Assembly (NCBI RefSeq): GCF_029714425.1
Contig: NZ_CP121668.1
Coordinates: forward strand, 8,701,501 to 8,765,500
From: Bradyrhizobium sp. CB2312
GTDB lineage: Bacteria > Pseudomonadota > Alphaproteobacteria > Rhizobiales > Xanthobacteraceae
Reading direction: 5' to 3'
DNA: 64,000 nt
The stretch's first letter is position 1. Each line of letters begins with the position of its first letter. This document shows, in pieces, positions 9,650 through 17,725 of the stretch. The position numbers were made by a program, and so were the translations under genes. The notes under the pieces were generated by a model that worked only from the letters and a program-made list of their open reading frames with translations, searched no databases and was not told where the DNA came from.

Positions 9650-10849
9650 TTAGTAAATCGCGGCACCCGCTCCCACGTTTATCGACGCATCTTTCATGGT
9701 CTCGACGATAAACTCGATCTGCTTGTTCGTGAGATGGGTGTGAAACGGAAGCGCAAGAGCGCGATCTGCTATTTTTTCCGCAACCAGGAAATCGCAACGC
9801 CGATAGCCAAAGTCAAAGTAGTGGCGTTGCAAGTGCAGCGGTTGGCAATAGGCGGCGGATTCAATCTGCGCGCCGCGCAGATCTTCGATAATGGCGTCGC
9901 GCCCCAATCGCGTGAAGCGCGTCCCCAGATGAACGAGATAAAGCAACCAGTTCACCTCGGTTACATCAGGGCCAACATAAGGCGGCTTGATGCCCTCAAA
10001 TGATTGCATATGCGCGTTATAGAGCTGCTCGACGAACCGACGGCGCTCCAGGATTTCATCGAGACGTTTGAGCTGCGCTAGGCCCAAGGCAGCCGTGAGA
10101 TCGCTCATGCCAGCCTGATAAGGTGCCGTGCTACCGACGACAACGGAAGAGCGCTCGTCCACGCGATGGGCGCGATGGCGACGCAAGCCGAGCGCGATGT
10201 CGATATCGTCGGTCACCACCATTGCGCCTTCGCCACAGGTCAGGGCCACCGGCTGAGCAAAGTCGAACACCGCGGTGTCGCCAAAGCGGCCGACGAGCTC
10301 ACCCTTGTAGCTCGATCCGATCGCCTCGGTGGAATCCTCCAAAAGCAGCAGCTGATGGCGCTGCGCGACCGCGCGCAGCTCCGACCACGGCGCTGGATGA
10401 CCGTTGGGATTGCCGGCGACAATCGCCCGCGTGTTGGCCGTGATGCGCTCTTCGGCCTTCGCTGGGACTAATGCTCCCGACCAATAGTCGATATCTGCAA
10501 ATACCGCTCGTGCGCCTGCGAGACTGATGGCATGCGCGGTCTCACGAAAGGAGTAGGGAGAGGCGATAACCTCGTGCCCGGGGCCAATGCCGAGCGCCCT
10601 CAGCGTAAGGAGGAGCCCTATGGTACCACTCGAGACCGCAACAGCATATTTGCGACCAAGATAGGCGGCGAAAGCGTGCTCAAACGCCTCAGTAGTCCGC
10701 CCGTTGGAGATTTGCGGCGAACACAGCAGCGTTTCAACGGCAGAGAGCTCGGCGAAGGTGATATCAGGATCGGACAGTGGAATGAATGATGTATTCTCCT
10801 CCACAGTGAGCGCGCCATCAAGCCGATACTCTGCTAGTGCAGTGCTCAC
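9650..10849 (-). CDS. DegT/DnrJ/StrS-fold protein without catalytic Lys
   Basis: This 399-residue protein has the fold-type I aminotransferase layout of the DegT/DnrJ/EryC1/StrS family: VAVSSGTIGLLLTLRALGIGPG near residue 70, the LLLLEDSTEAIGS segment whose Asp would face the PLP ring nitrogen, and TAVFDFAQPVALTCGEG. In the last motif active family members have a lysine (for example FSFHPxKxxTxGEGG) that binds PLP; here that position is valine. The protein is therefore unlikely to be a normal transaminase and may be a scaffold or use another chemistry. It overlaps the upstream 89-residue gene by four bases inside the nifB operon. Its substrate is unknown. Confidence 0.85.
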   Translation of the reverse strand: MSTALAEYRLDGALTVEENTSFIPLSDPDITFAELSAVETLLCSPQISNGRTTEAFEHAFAAYLGRKYAVAVSSGTIGLLLTLRALGIGPGHEVIASPYSFRETAHAISLAGARAVFADIDYWSGALVPAKAEERITANTRAIVAGNPNGHPAPWSELRAVAQRHQLLLLEDSTEAIGSSYKGELVGRFGDTAVFDFAQPVALTCGEGAMVVTDDIDIALGLRRHRAHRVDERSSVVVGSTAPYQAGMSDLTAALGLAQLKRLDEILERRRFVEQLYNAHMQSFEGIKPPYVGPDVTEVNWLLYLVHLGTRFTRLGRDAIIEDLRGAQIESAAYCQPLHLQRHYFDFGYRRCDFLVAEKIADRALALPFHTHLTNKQIEFIVETMKDASINVGAGAAIY

Positions 10850-11115
10850 CGCTCAACATTCCTTTTGGCCAGTACGATGCCGGTGGCCCGCGTCGGATCG
10901 GCCGTAATCTGCACGCGGTGGTCCGATCCATCGATCAGATGAAGGTCGAAACGCGGAAACTGCCGAAACGGCTGATCCGCCACATCCGACGCATCACAGC
11001 GCACCCAAGCAAGTTGCGGAAAGCGGCGGCGCAGCTCGACAAACGGACCCTTCTCGGCGCCCTCGGCTGCAAGCAGCCGCTCAATTTCGATCACTTCCTC
11101 CGCGGTGAGCGCCAT
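10846..11115 (-). CDS. Small nif-operon protein (89 residues)
   Basis: A small acidic protein beginning MALTAEEVIEIERLLAAEG, with a central VRCDASDVADQPFRQFPRFDL and a strand-rich end HRVQITADPTRATG. I recall proteins of this type (perhaps the DUF6129 group) in diazotroph nif clusters but cannot confirm the name. Its stop overlaps the start of the DegT-like gene by four bases (ATGA), so the two are translationally coupled and may work as partners. Confidence 0.68.
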   Translation of the reverse strand: MALTAEEVIEIERLLAAEGAEKGPFVELRRRFPQLAWVRCDASDVADQPFRQFPRFDLHLIDGSDHRVQITADPTRATGIVLAKRNVER

Positions 11116-11149
11116 CGTGGCTCCTCTTTGACTCCTAAAAGGCCGGTCT

Positions 11150-11509
11150 TCATTGCCAAAACAGACGCTCCGGATCCGCGTTCAATTCGTCGATTGCAGA
11201 AGTCAACCGATGGCAAAGGCTGTAAAATTCCCAGATTCCTCGCGCGTGGTTCTTGCGAAACAGCTTCCAGACCCCGCACACGGTATCATAAAGAATCAGC
11301 GCGACATCGATGAGAGCGCCATCCTTGTTGACGTTGCGCGAGCAACATGGGCTCTCGACGAGGTAGCCGCCCCTCACCGGCGTCACGTTCGGCGAGACGT
11401 AGAGATAGCGCCTGCGTGAGCTCAAGCCGCGCTCGATCCGTTTTCGATCGAGCTCGTTGGGGTGGGGCACCAGCCCGGCTTTTATCTTTCTCATCAGCGC
11501 AGCATTCAT
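11150..11509 (-). CDS. Nif-cluster protein with CCSRN motif, unknown
   Basis: This protein has 119 residues from the ATG at 11509, chosen for the GGAGG eight bases upstream rather than the ATG five codons earlier. It has a basic N-terminus, then GGYLVESPCCSRNVNKDGA, and a C-terminal half rich in aromatics (WKLFRKNHARGIWEFYSLC). The paired cysteines suggest metal or Fe-S binding but prove nothing. It overlaps the end of the NifZ-like gene and belongs to the nifB operon. Family not recognised. Confidence 0.68.
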   Translation of the reverse strand: MNAALMRKIKAGLVPHPNELDRKRIERGLSSRRRYLYVSPNVTPVRGGYLVESPCCSRNVNKDGALIDVALILYDTVCGVWKLFRKNHARGIWEFYSLCHRLTSAIDELNADPERLFWQ

Positions 11510-11763
11510 GGCGAACGCCTCCATTCAAAGCACTGTGATTTCTTCCTTAGACAGCCGATGAGCAGCTGCTTACCAAACTCGACAACGTAGATCGGCACGT
11601 TCGCTTCGGTATTGATCGCGACGTTGATGATCTCTCCGCTCACTCCGGCGGCGAGCAAGACTCCCTCGGGTTCTGTATCGGGAAATGAGTGGTCGTTAAC
11701 GAGGTCGACTGCGGTCTTGGCCCGCTCGCCACGCCAATATTTTGGAAAGCCGCGCTGCGTCAT
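11506..11763 (-). CDS. NifZ-like second-domain protein
   Basis: An 85-residue protein whose core GVSGEIINVAINTEANVPIYVVEF resembles the beta-rich NifZ repeat (GEVG.V....., IY.V.F). In Azotobacter, as remembered, NifZ is about 159 residues with two such units. Here the second unit appears as a separate protein that starts inside the stop of nifZ (ATGA overlap). It probably helps maturation of the P-clusters of the MoFe protein. The assignment is by motif and position only. Confidence 0.62.
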   Translation of the reverse strand: MTQRGFPKYWRGERAKTAVDLVNDHSFPDTEPEGVLLAAGVSGEIINVAINTEANVPIYVVEFGKQLLIGCLRKKSQCFEWRRSP

Positions 11764-12074
11764 GACTCCTCCGGCAACGGCAGATCATCGACCTCCGCGC
11801 AGGTGTCCACCGGCTCCAGTTCCCTGCGCTTCATGCCAACCCGGTAGCCGCTTTCCAGATATTCGACGCCGTAGATGTAGAATTGCTGTAGAAACGTGCC
11901 GATCGATACGACGTAACCCACCTCTCCCTTCTTGACGAGAACGTCGCCAATCTCCTTGCCGCGATAGGTGCCATCATTGCGGATGGTGCGATTGGTTCGC
12001 ACCTTTTCGCCAAAGCTGAAGGCAGGCGGCTCGGTGAGCTCGACGACGTCGCTGTCCCGAACGATGCTGTTCAT
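11760..12074 (-). CDS. nifZ: Nitrogen fixation protein NifZ
   Basis: This protein has 104 residues from the ATG at 12074, which has GAGGAG six bases upstream; the frame is open to 12137 but without a ribosome site. It shows the NifZ signature TNRTIRNDGTYRGKEIGDVL, VKKGEVGYVVSIGTFLQQF and YIYGVEYLESG. NifZ acts with NifH in converting the second [4Fe-4S] pair of NifDK into the P-cluster. It lies in the nifB operon, coupled to the following NifZ-like gene. Confidence 0.9.
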   Translation of the reverse strand: MNSIVRDSDVVELTEPPAFSFGEKVRTNRTIRNDGTYRGKEIGDVLVKKGEVGYVVSIGTFLQQFYIYGVEYLESGYRVGMKRRELEPVDTCAEVDDLPLPEES

Positions 12075-12151
12075 GTATCGCTCCTCATGCTTCGCTCCTT
12101 TGGAGATGCGGGGAGCCGCCGCGCCTACCGCAGGCAAGATCCTGCATCACT

Positions 12152-12418
12152 TCATGATCGCGCAGCATCGTTAGTTACATCGACGATGGCAGCCCTGGCG
12201 GGAACGCCGCTCTCGGCGGCGCGAACCGCCTTTGCACCACCGCGCGGAATGAAATGCCCGCCAAGGCCGTGCTGCCGACCAGCTACAGCACGAACGCACG
12301 GCAATCCAGCGCAGTCCTCGTCCGTGATGGAGGACCGAACGTCGGCGCCTGCGCCGCCGCCAACGCGCAGCACGTAGCTAATGACGCTTTCTGAACCAGC
12401 TATTGGCATGCCACTCAT
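12152..12418 (-). CDS. Hypothetical small protein between fdxN and nifZ
   Basis: A frame of about 88 residues (ATG at 12418, or GTG at 12427) fills the gap between the ferredoxin and nifZ. It is rich in Gly and Ala (LRVGGGAGADVRSSIT, GLGGHFIPRGGAKAVRAAE). GAGG lies three bases before the ATG. No family was recognised. Its tight packing after the ferredoxin is the main reason to list it; it may be spurious. Confidence 0.4.
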   Translation of the reverse strand: MSGMPIAGSESVISYVLRVGGGAGADVRSSITDEDCAGLPCVRAVAGRQHGLGGHFIPRGGAKAVRAAESGVPARAAIVDVTNDAARS

Positions 12419-12430
12419 GGGCCTCACGCT

Positions 12431-12655
12431 TTAAGCTGGCGCCTGGTAGCGAGGCAAGGATGTGTCAACCACGCAGGTGTTGTCGACCGGACAGGCGGCG
12501 ACACATTGCGGCTCGTCGAAATGGCCAACACATTCAGTGCATTTCGCTGCTTCGATGACGAAGCTCCCCCCCTTCTCCGAGATAGCATCGTTCGGGCATA
12601 AGGGTTCACAGGCTGAGCAGCTCGTACACTGCGAGGCGACAATCTTGAACGGCAC
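12431..12655 (-). CDS. fdxN: 2[4Fe-4S] ferredoxin, FdxN/FrxA type
   Basis: A 74-residue ferredoxin with two cluster motifs: [12 protein letters not shown] (C-x2-C-x2-C-x3-CP) and [18 protein letters not shown] (C-x2-C-x8-C-x3-CP). The extended spacing in the second motif is typical of the nif-linked FdxN group. It is 10 bases downstream of nifB, as in many diazotrophs, and probably supplies electrons to NifB or nitrogenase. A close paralogue lies at 33178-33372, ahead of the suf genes. Confidence 0.94.
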   Translation of the reverse strand: MPFKIVASQCTSCSACEPLCPNDAISEKGGSFVIEAAKCTECVGHFDEPQCVAACPVDNTCVVDTSLPRYQAPA

Positions 12656-12665
12656 ATATTCCCCT

Positions 12666-14228
12666 TTACGCTGCAGAGATCCCAGATCCTTGCCGGATCG
12701 CGGCGCCGCCGCGCTGCACGTGCTGGATCTCCCCGCGTTTCACCTTGTCCAGATAGGATTTGAACCAGGCGATCGCCGACTTCTCAATGAACTCATGGGC
12801 GTATTGATCGACGGGCTCGATCCCCGCCTCGATCAGTTTGCTTTTCGGGCAGCCGCCGATCTTGGACACGAAGACCGCATGGCAGTCATGGATGCCCCCC
12901 ATGATGGCGGAAAGCCTGTTCTCCTCGCCATAACCACCCTGGCAGTAAACGTCCACGCGGCGGTAGCCGACGAATTTGGCGCCGGATGTAGAAAGTTCGT
13001 AAACCTGGAATTCCTTTGCATGCCCAAAGTGCTCGTTGATCAACCCCGAGCCCTTGGTTGCGACGGCCACTAGAAGAGTGATCGCGCTCATCTCTCCGGC
13101 ACATTCGGCAAGCTCCTTTTGGCCGGCCGCGACTTTGGCGGCACGCTCACGGTCTACCCTGCTCTGATATTCCTTGCGCATGTCTAAGTCATATTGGACG
13201 TCCATTTTCATGACCTGATCGGTGGTGAACTCTGCGCTGCGATCCTCCCCGAGTAGACCGACCGCATCGGCGCGGCACTGGCGGCAGTGCCGCATCATTT
13301 TTATCTCCCCTTCACAAGCATCTTGCAGCGCCTTCAATTCCCACGCAGTCGGTCCGCGCTGACCGTTGAGGCCAAATACGGTGCCGTGCTCGGGCGCGGA
13401 GATCAGTGGCATGATATTGTGAAGGAAGGCACCGCGCGACTTCACCGCCTTGTTGACCTCGACCAAGTGGCGGTCGTTGATGTTCGGGATCATCACCGAG
13501 TTGACCTTGCACAGGATACCTCGTTCGCTAAGCATCTCGAGGCCTTGCAGCTGGCGATCGGTAAGTATTCTTGTCGCGTCGATGCCGGTGTAGCGCTTGT
13601 GGTTGAAGAAGATCCACGGATAGATCTTGGCGCCGATTTCGGGATCGATCGTGTTGATAGTGATGGTGACGTGGTCAACTTTGGACCTGGCGACGGTATC
13701 AATATGGTCCGGGAGAGCCAGTCCGTTGGTTGACAAACAAAGTTTGATGTCTGGAGCCGCCTTGGCGACCAGCTCGAAGGTCTTGAACGTCTTTGCCGGA
13801 TTGGCCAGGGGGTCGCCGGGACCAGCGATGCCAAGGACCGTCATCTGCGGAATGGCGGTCGCGACCGCGAGCACTTTTCTTACCGCCTGCTCGGGCGTGA
13901 GCTTCTCGCTTACCACACCCGGACGCGATTCATTGGTGCAGTTGTATTTTCGGTTGCAGTAATTGCACTGGATGTTGCAGGCAGGCGCGACCGCGACATG
14001 CATGCGAGCGTAATGATGATGCGCTTCTTCGCTGTAGCAGGGATGGTTCTTGACCTTTTCCCAGATTTCGATCGGCAGATCGCCTTGCCCTGCCTGCGAG
14101 CCGCAGCTCGCCTGCCCGGTGTTGGCGGAAGCGCGGCAGCCCTTATGCTCGGCGGCGGACTTCATCTTGCCGCCATCCACTGCAGCTTCGACATATTTTC
14201 CGCGTCCCACGACCGCGTTCATTTTCAT
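12666..14228 (-). CDS. nifB: FeMo-cofactor biosynthesis protein NifB
   Basis: This 520-residue protein has the radical-SAM cysteines at about 84, 88 and 91 (CNIQCNYC), followed by [13 protein letters not shown]. The second half is a NifX-like domain ([21 protein letters not shown]) that occurs in two-domain NifB. NifB fuses two [4Fe-4S] clusters, inserting a carbide and a sulfur, to make NifB-co, the precursor of FeMo-co. It is the first gene of a long minus-strand operon and has its own NifA/sigma-54 promoter about 65 bases upstream. Confidence 0.97.
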   Translation of the reverse strand: MKMNAVVGRGKYVEAAVDGGKMKSAAEHKGCRASANTGQASCGSQAGQGDLPIEIWEKVKNHPCYSEEAHHHYARMHVAVAPACNIQCNYCNRKYNCTNESRPGVVSEKLTPEQAVRKVLAVATAIPQMTVLGIAGPGDPLANPAKTFKTFELVAKAAPDIKLCLSTNGLALPDHIDTVARSKVDHVTITINTIDPEIGAKIYPWIFFNHKRYTGIDATRILTDRQLQGLEMLSERGILCKVNSVMIPNINDRHLVEVNKAVKSRGAFLHNIMPLISAPEHGTVFGLNGQRGPTAWELKALQDACEGEIKMMRHCRQCRADAVGLLGEDRSAEFTTDQVMKMDVQYDLDMRKEYQSRVDRERAAKVAAGQKELAECAGEMSAITLLVAVATKGSGLINEHFGHAKEFQVYELSTSGAKFVGYRRVDVYCQGGYGEENRLSAIMGGIHDCHAVFVSKIGGCPKSKLIEAGIEPVDQYAHEFIEKSAIAWFKSYLDKVKRGEIQHVQRGGAAIRQGSGISAA

Positions 14229-14290
14229 TTTTCCCTTCAGGCATCATCGGCCCCCAAGACCATCCGTGAGCCAGCCTCAAGAAGCTGGGT

Positions 14291-14306
14291 AGCAACTTGC
14301 ATGCCA
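14291..14306 (-). promoter_or_regulatory. Sigma-54 promoter of nifB operon
   Basis: On the minus strand this reads TGGCAT-N5-TTGCT with GG-N10-GC spacing, 63 bases before the nifB ATG. Confidence 0.85.
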
Positions 14307-14387
14307 TGGCGGAGACGATGAAATTGCAGCCATACGCCCACGAATTGGCGGAAACGATGGGCGCTGACTTATGTAAGAACATGCAAT

Positions 14388-14403
14388 TGTTGTCAGTGCG
14401 ACA
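14388..14403. promoter_or_regulatory. NifA upstream activator site of nifB
   Basis: Exact TGT-N10-ACA (N10 = TGTCAGTGCG), about 82 bases upstream of the -24 element of nifB. Confidence 0.72.
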
Positions 14404-14558
14404 GATACGTCGTCATTCTCACGCAGCGCTTCATGGCTTGCGCATTCATTCTCGCGCTGAGCTCACCGGAACCCGGCTCCATCTGAACGGATCTTCTCGC
14501 GTTGCGGCTCTCGCAAATAACTCGACACGAGCTGGGGGATTCGGGCTTCACAAGGGCG

Positions 14559-15407
14559 CTAATGCGTGATCAGTATCTCAACCGCGCAAGGGAGCCCGGT
14601 CGCAAGCGGTGTAAGGCCTTGCTCGAGAAGCTCGTTGCGAGAGAGCGCGTCCGGGATCCGCGATCGCATAGTGGGTGTCGGCCGAGCGCTTGATGATCTG
14701 CCGGGCATAGCTACGCAAAGGGCTGATCGTTGAAGCGACAGCCGATGAAGAGAAAGGTCTGTCCGGTGTTCGCCTTTCCTTGATGATGTCCGGAATTGGT
14801 GTCTGAATGTCGATTTCGGTCAACGCCTCGACATGTGTGCGTCGGAAATAAGGAAGTTGTTGGCCGGCTGCAGGCTGTCATGCGGCTTGTACAACACCGT
14901 CGCCGAGCTGCCGGCCACAGCACTGACGACCTCTTGGCCAAGTGAATCGTAAAAGCGATACCAGCAATCCTCGTCAATGGCGATGCGGGTGATACCCTGC
15001 ACTTCGCCCTATCCATCGCGCTCACCCAGCACGTCCGCATAGCGGCATCATACCACGGGTCGACTATGACGGGCAGGGACAGGGACGCAAGATGATGGCG
15101 CAAACGCGTCGGCTCGACTGGCCGAGCGAAGGCCTGCGTCATCAATGCCGTCATGGCGGACGGTGTTTGCTGATCTCGATATGCTGCGCCAACGCATTGT
15201 CGCTAGCCCGCCGCGGCGGCGTAACCTTGCTCGCGAAGAAGCTGGCCAACGCCTCTGGCGTGGTCGGCATATCGGATCTGCACGATTCGGCGAGGCCAGG
15301 ACCGAGATAGGGAATGGCGCGCGCGGCCCTCAACCCGGCAGCGATGTCCACGAGCTCGCCTTTGCATCGGCACCATCGACAAAGTCGATCTGTGGGGGCG
15401 CCTTCAC
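14559..15407 (-). pseudogene. SIR2-like protein, multiply frameshifted
   Basis: Reading the minus strand across frames gives one coherent protein of about 280 residues: VKAPPQIDFVDGADA from a GTG that overlaps the nifT stop; then AARAIPYLGPGL and TTPEALASFFASKV; later [66 protein letters not shown]; and an end ELLEQGLTPLATG. The pieces sit in different frames, so at least four indels are present. The GxGPGL start and the FIGCRFNDQ motif resemble SIR2-fold proteins that occur near rhizobial nif genes. The original role is unknown and the gene is no longer functional as read. Confidence 0.66.
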
Positions 15408-15628
15408 GGATCGTCCCCCTTCCCGGCCCGTTTTTTAGCGTTAATTGTGATCGGTAACGGTGTGCCGCTCGGCATCTCAGGCAAATCAAGCACCCAGCCA
15501 TTAGCTACTTTGATCCAGCCGCCCCATAGCGTCTCGTACTCCGATTCAACGATTGGCTCTTCGAGATCCTTTTTTGGCACGTAGATCGACAGGCCCGCGT
15601 CCGGAGACCGGCGGATCATGATTTTCAC
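15404..15628 (-). CDS. nifT: NifT/FixU family protein
   Basis: This small protein has 74 residues from a GTG at 15628 (VKIMIRRSPDAG), preceded by GGGAG eight bases away. It matches NifT/FixU along its whole length: LSIYVPKKDLEEPIV, then LWGGWIKVANGWVLDLPEM. Mutants of nifT in other diazotrophs show little phenotype and its role is not settled. It starts five bases after nifS and its stop overlaps the start of the decayed SIR2-like gene. Confidence 0.9.
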   Translation of the reverse strand: MKIMIRRSPDAGLSIYVPKKDLEEPIVESEYETLWGGWIKVANGWVLDLPEMPSGTPLPITINAKKRAGKGDDP

Positions 15629-15633
15629 AAGGT

Positions 15634-16791
15634 CTACTCCCTGACTGCGACGGGGGAGGTGGCGCGCAGGCGAGCCACGATGTCGGACACTGCGCACACG
15701 ACCTCATCGACCTCCGCGACAGAGGTTTCACGCGACAGGGAAAAGCGCACGACGCCGTGCATCCGCCACTGCGGCACCTGCATGGCACGCAGAACATGCG
15801 ATGGCTGAATGGAGCCGGAGTTACAGGCGGATCCGAGCGACACAGCGATGCCTGCCCGATCGAGATGGTGGGCGATGGCTTCGCCTTCGAGATTGTCGAA
15901 GGCAATATTGGTCGTGTTCGCCAACCGATTGCCGGTGTCGCCGAGCACAACGCACTCGCCACTCTTCAAGATTCCCTGTTCAAGACGGTCGCGCAAAGCG
16001 CCAATGCGAACGCGTTCGGGTTCAAGCCGCTCCGCCGCAAGCTCGGCGGCTTTTCCCAGGCCGACAATGCCGGGAATATTCTCAGTCCCGCCTCGGCGCC
16101 CTCGTTCCTGTGATCCGCCGCAGATCAGCGGCCGGAATTTTGTTCCTCTGCGCAGATATAGCGCGCCGGTCCCCTTGGGGCCGTGCAATTTGTGCCCGGA
16201 TAGCGACAGCATGTCGATCGCACTGTCCCTCAGGTTCACGCACACCTTACCGATGGCCTGGACCGCATCAGTGTGAAACAGCGCGCCGGCCTCCCGGGCC
16301 AACCCGGCCAGAAACTCCACGGGAAACATCGTTCCGGTCTCGTTGTTGGCCCACATAACAGAGGCAATCGCTGTGCGTGGCCCGAGTGCGCCGCGAAACG
16401 CCTCGATGTCGAGCCGGCCGCGGGAATCTACGGGCACGATGTGCGTCTTGACTCCTCTTGTCTCCAATTGCTCGGTTAGCGCAAGAATGGCGGAGTGCTC
16501 AACTGACGTGGTGACAATCTCGTCGCGGTCTTCGTGTGTCGCAAGCGCAGAGAGGATCGCGGCATTATTAGCCTCGGTCCCTCCCGAGGTAAAAACGATC
16601 TCTTGATCGCATGCGTTCCCTAGCATGATACGCAAGCTACGCCGGGCCCGCCTCACAGCGACTGCGACCTCGCTGCCAAACGCATGCGTGGACGATGCAT
16701 TTCCGAACTTCTCGGTGAAAAACGGCAACATGGCTTGCACGACGGATGGATCGGTCCGAGTCGTTGCATTGTTATCGAGGTAAATCAGCAT
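15634..16791 (-). CDS. nifS: Cysteine desulfurase NifS
   Basis: This is a PLP enzyme of 385 residues from the ATG at 16791. An in-frame TTG at 16806 overlaps the upstream stop and cannot be excluded. It begins MLIYLDNNATTRTD. The PLP lysine is in SLSGHKLHGPKGTGALY and the catalytic cysteine in SLGSACNSGSIQPSH. It takes sulfur from cysteine for Fe-S cluster assembly for nitrogenase. It forms a block iscN-nifU-like-nifS-nifT under a sigma-54 promoter at 17489. Confidence 0.95.
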   Translation of the reverse strand: MLIYLDNNATTRTDPSVVQAMLPFFTEKFGNASSTHAFGSEVAVAVRRARRSLRIMLGNACDQEIVFTSGGTEANNAAILSALATHEDRDEIVTTSVEHSAILALTEQLETRGVKTHIVPVDSRGRLDIEAFRGALGPRTAIASVMWANNETGTMFPVEFLAGLAREAGALFHTDAVQAIGKVCVNLRDSAIDMLSLSGHKLHGPKGTGALYLRRGTKFRPLICGGSQERGRRGGTENIPGIVGLGKAAELAAERLEPERVRIGALRDRLEQGILKSGECVVLGDTGNRLANTTNIAFDNLEGEAIAHHLDRAGIAVSLGSACNSGSIQPSHVLRAMQVPQWRMHGVVRFSLSRETSVAEVDEVVCAVSDIVARLRATSPVAVRE

Positions 16792-16802
16792 TGGATTTTC
16801 GC

Positions 16803-17093
16803 TCAATCCGCCACCTCGCCTGCAGCCACGACGGGGATCAGGCGACCCAATTCGTCGCGTTTATCGACAAGCCGCGCCTGAATACCTTTCAGCGTCACGC
16901 TCGAAAGCTTACACAACGTGCGGGCAGCGGACAGCCTGACCATGACCCTACTGCGATTGATCCAGATCAGGTGACAGTCGCGACCATCGCGTCCCAGATT
17001 GGGTCGGATCTCTTCGATAGCGCCGCGAATGCGGCGCTCTCGGCCTGTCGCAATGGGCGACGATTGCCTCAGTTGTTCCGGTTGGGCCGGCAT
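16803..17093 (-). CDS. NifU C-terminal-domain-like protein
   Basis: A 96-residue protein resembling only the C-terminal (Nfu) domain of NifU: IEEIRPNLGRDGRDCHLIWI, then VRLSAARTLCKLSSVTLKGIQARL. In the family the segment before SSVTL has C-x2-C; here the first cysteine position is arginine, leaving one cysteine. The protein may not hold a cluster in the usual way. Full NifU has two more domains, which are absent. It overlaps the nifS region by a few bases, with GGAGG upstream of its ATG. Confidence 0.78.
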   Translation of the reverse strand: MPAQPEQLRQSSPIATGRERRIRGAIEEIRPNLGRDGRDCHLIWINRSRVMVRLSAARTLCKLSSVTLKGIQARLVDKRDELGRLIPVVAAGEVAD

Positions 17094-17132
17094 GCTTCGA
17101 TGTCCTCCTCATCAGCTGAACGATCTGTTTCA

Positions 17133-17453
17133 TCAGCCAAACGATTTTCCGCACGAGCAGTTCGCGGTGGCGTTCGGGTTGTGAAACGTAAAGCCAGAAC
17201 CCTCCAGTGCCATTACGAAATCGATGGTCGTCCCGATCAGATGCTCACGGCTCTTGTTATCGACGAACACCTTCAGCCCATCGCATTCGATCACGGCGTC
17301 GTCAGGATTCGGTTCTTCGACCAGACCCATCTTGTATTTGAATCCATTGCAGCCGCCCGGTTCGATCATGACGCGCAGACCGCCGGTCGGGTGCGTCGAC
17401 GATGAAATCGCGCTCTTGATTGCGTTCACTGCGCTGTGCGTCAGGTTGATCAC
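17133..17453 (-). CDS. iscN: IscA/HesB-family Fe-S carrier (IscN type)
   Basis: This 106-residue A-type carrier has the three conserved cysteines: one in EPGGCNGFKYKMG and two at the C-terminus in CSCGKSFG. It probably carries iron or Fe-S clusters to nitrogenase proteins. The order iscN-nifU-nifS is known from Rhizobium etli. It is the first gene after a near-perfect sigma-54 promoter at 17489-17504. Confidence 0.92.
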   Translation of the reverse strand: MINLTHSAVNAIKSAISSSTHPTGGLRVMIEPGGCNGFKYKMGLVEEPNPDDAVIECDGLKVFVDNKSREHLIGTTIDFVMALEGSGFTFHNPNATANCSCGKSFG

Positions 17454-17488
17454 GGCTTTCCCTCATCATCTTGGATCTAGCTGCTAGG

Positions 17489-17504
17489 GGCAAGTCACGT
17501 GCCA
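17489..17504 (-). promoter_or_regulatory. Sigma-54 promoter of iscN-nifUST
   Basis: On the minus strand this reads TGGCAC-N5-TTGCC with GG-N10-GC spacing. It lies 36 bases before the iscN start. Confidence 0.82.
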
Positions 17505-17565
17505 GCGCGCAGACGCTTGATGATGCTCACTTCTTTGAATCGCGACTGTTGGTGTTGGAAACCGG

Positions 17566-17581
17566 TGTCGGGTTTCCGACA
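17566..17581. promoter_or_regulatory. Shared NifA activator site
   Basis: Exact TGT-N10-ACA (N10 = CGGGTTTCCG), about 62 bases from the leftward -24 element and 72 bases from the rightward one. It can serve both divergent promoters. Confidence 0.75.
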
Positions 17582-17653
17582 AGGCTCCGTGAGCCGATAG
17601 CAGGCACTGACGCGTTTTCTTTTAAGTTACGGCGAAGGCCGCTACGCATGGAA

Positions 17654-17669
17654 CGGCAAGCAATTTGCA
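17654..17669 (+). promoter_or_regulatory. Sigma-54 promoter of unknown gene
   Basis: CGGCAAG-N4-TTGCA on the plus strand with GG-N10-GC spacing, 57 bases before the ATG at 17726. Confidence 0.65.
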
Positions 17670-17725
17670 TCGCATCTAGCACCGGCCAAGGCGTCGGTGA
17701 AGAGTTTAGATCGAGGACGAATTTA

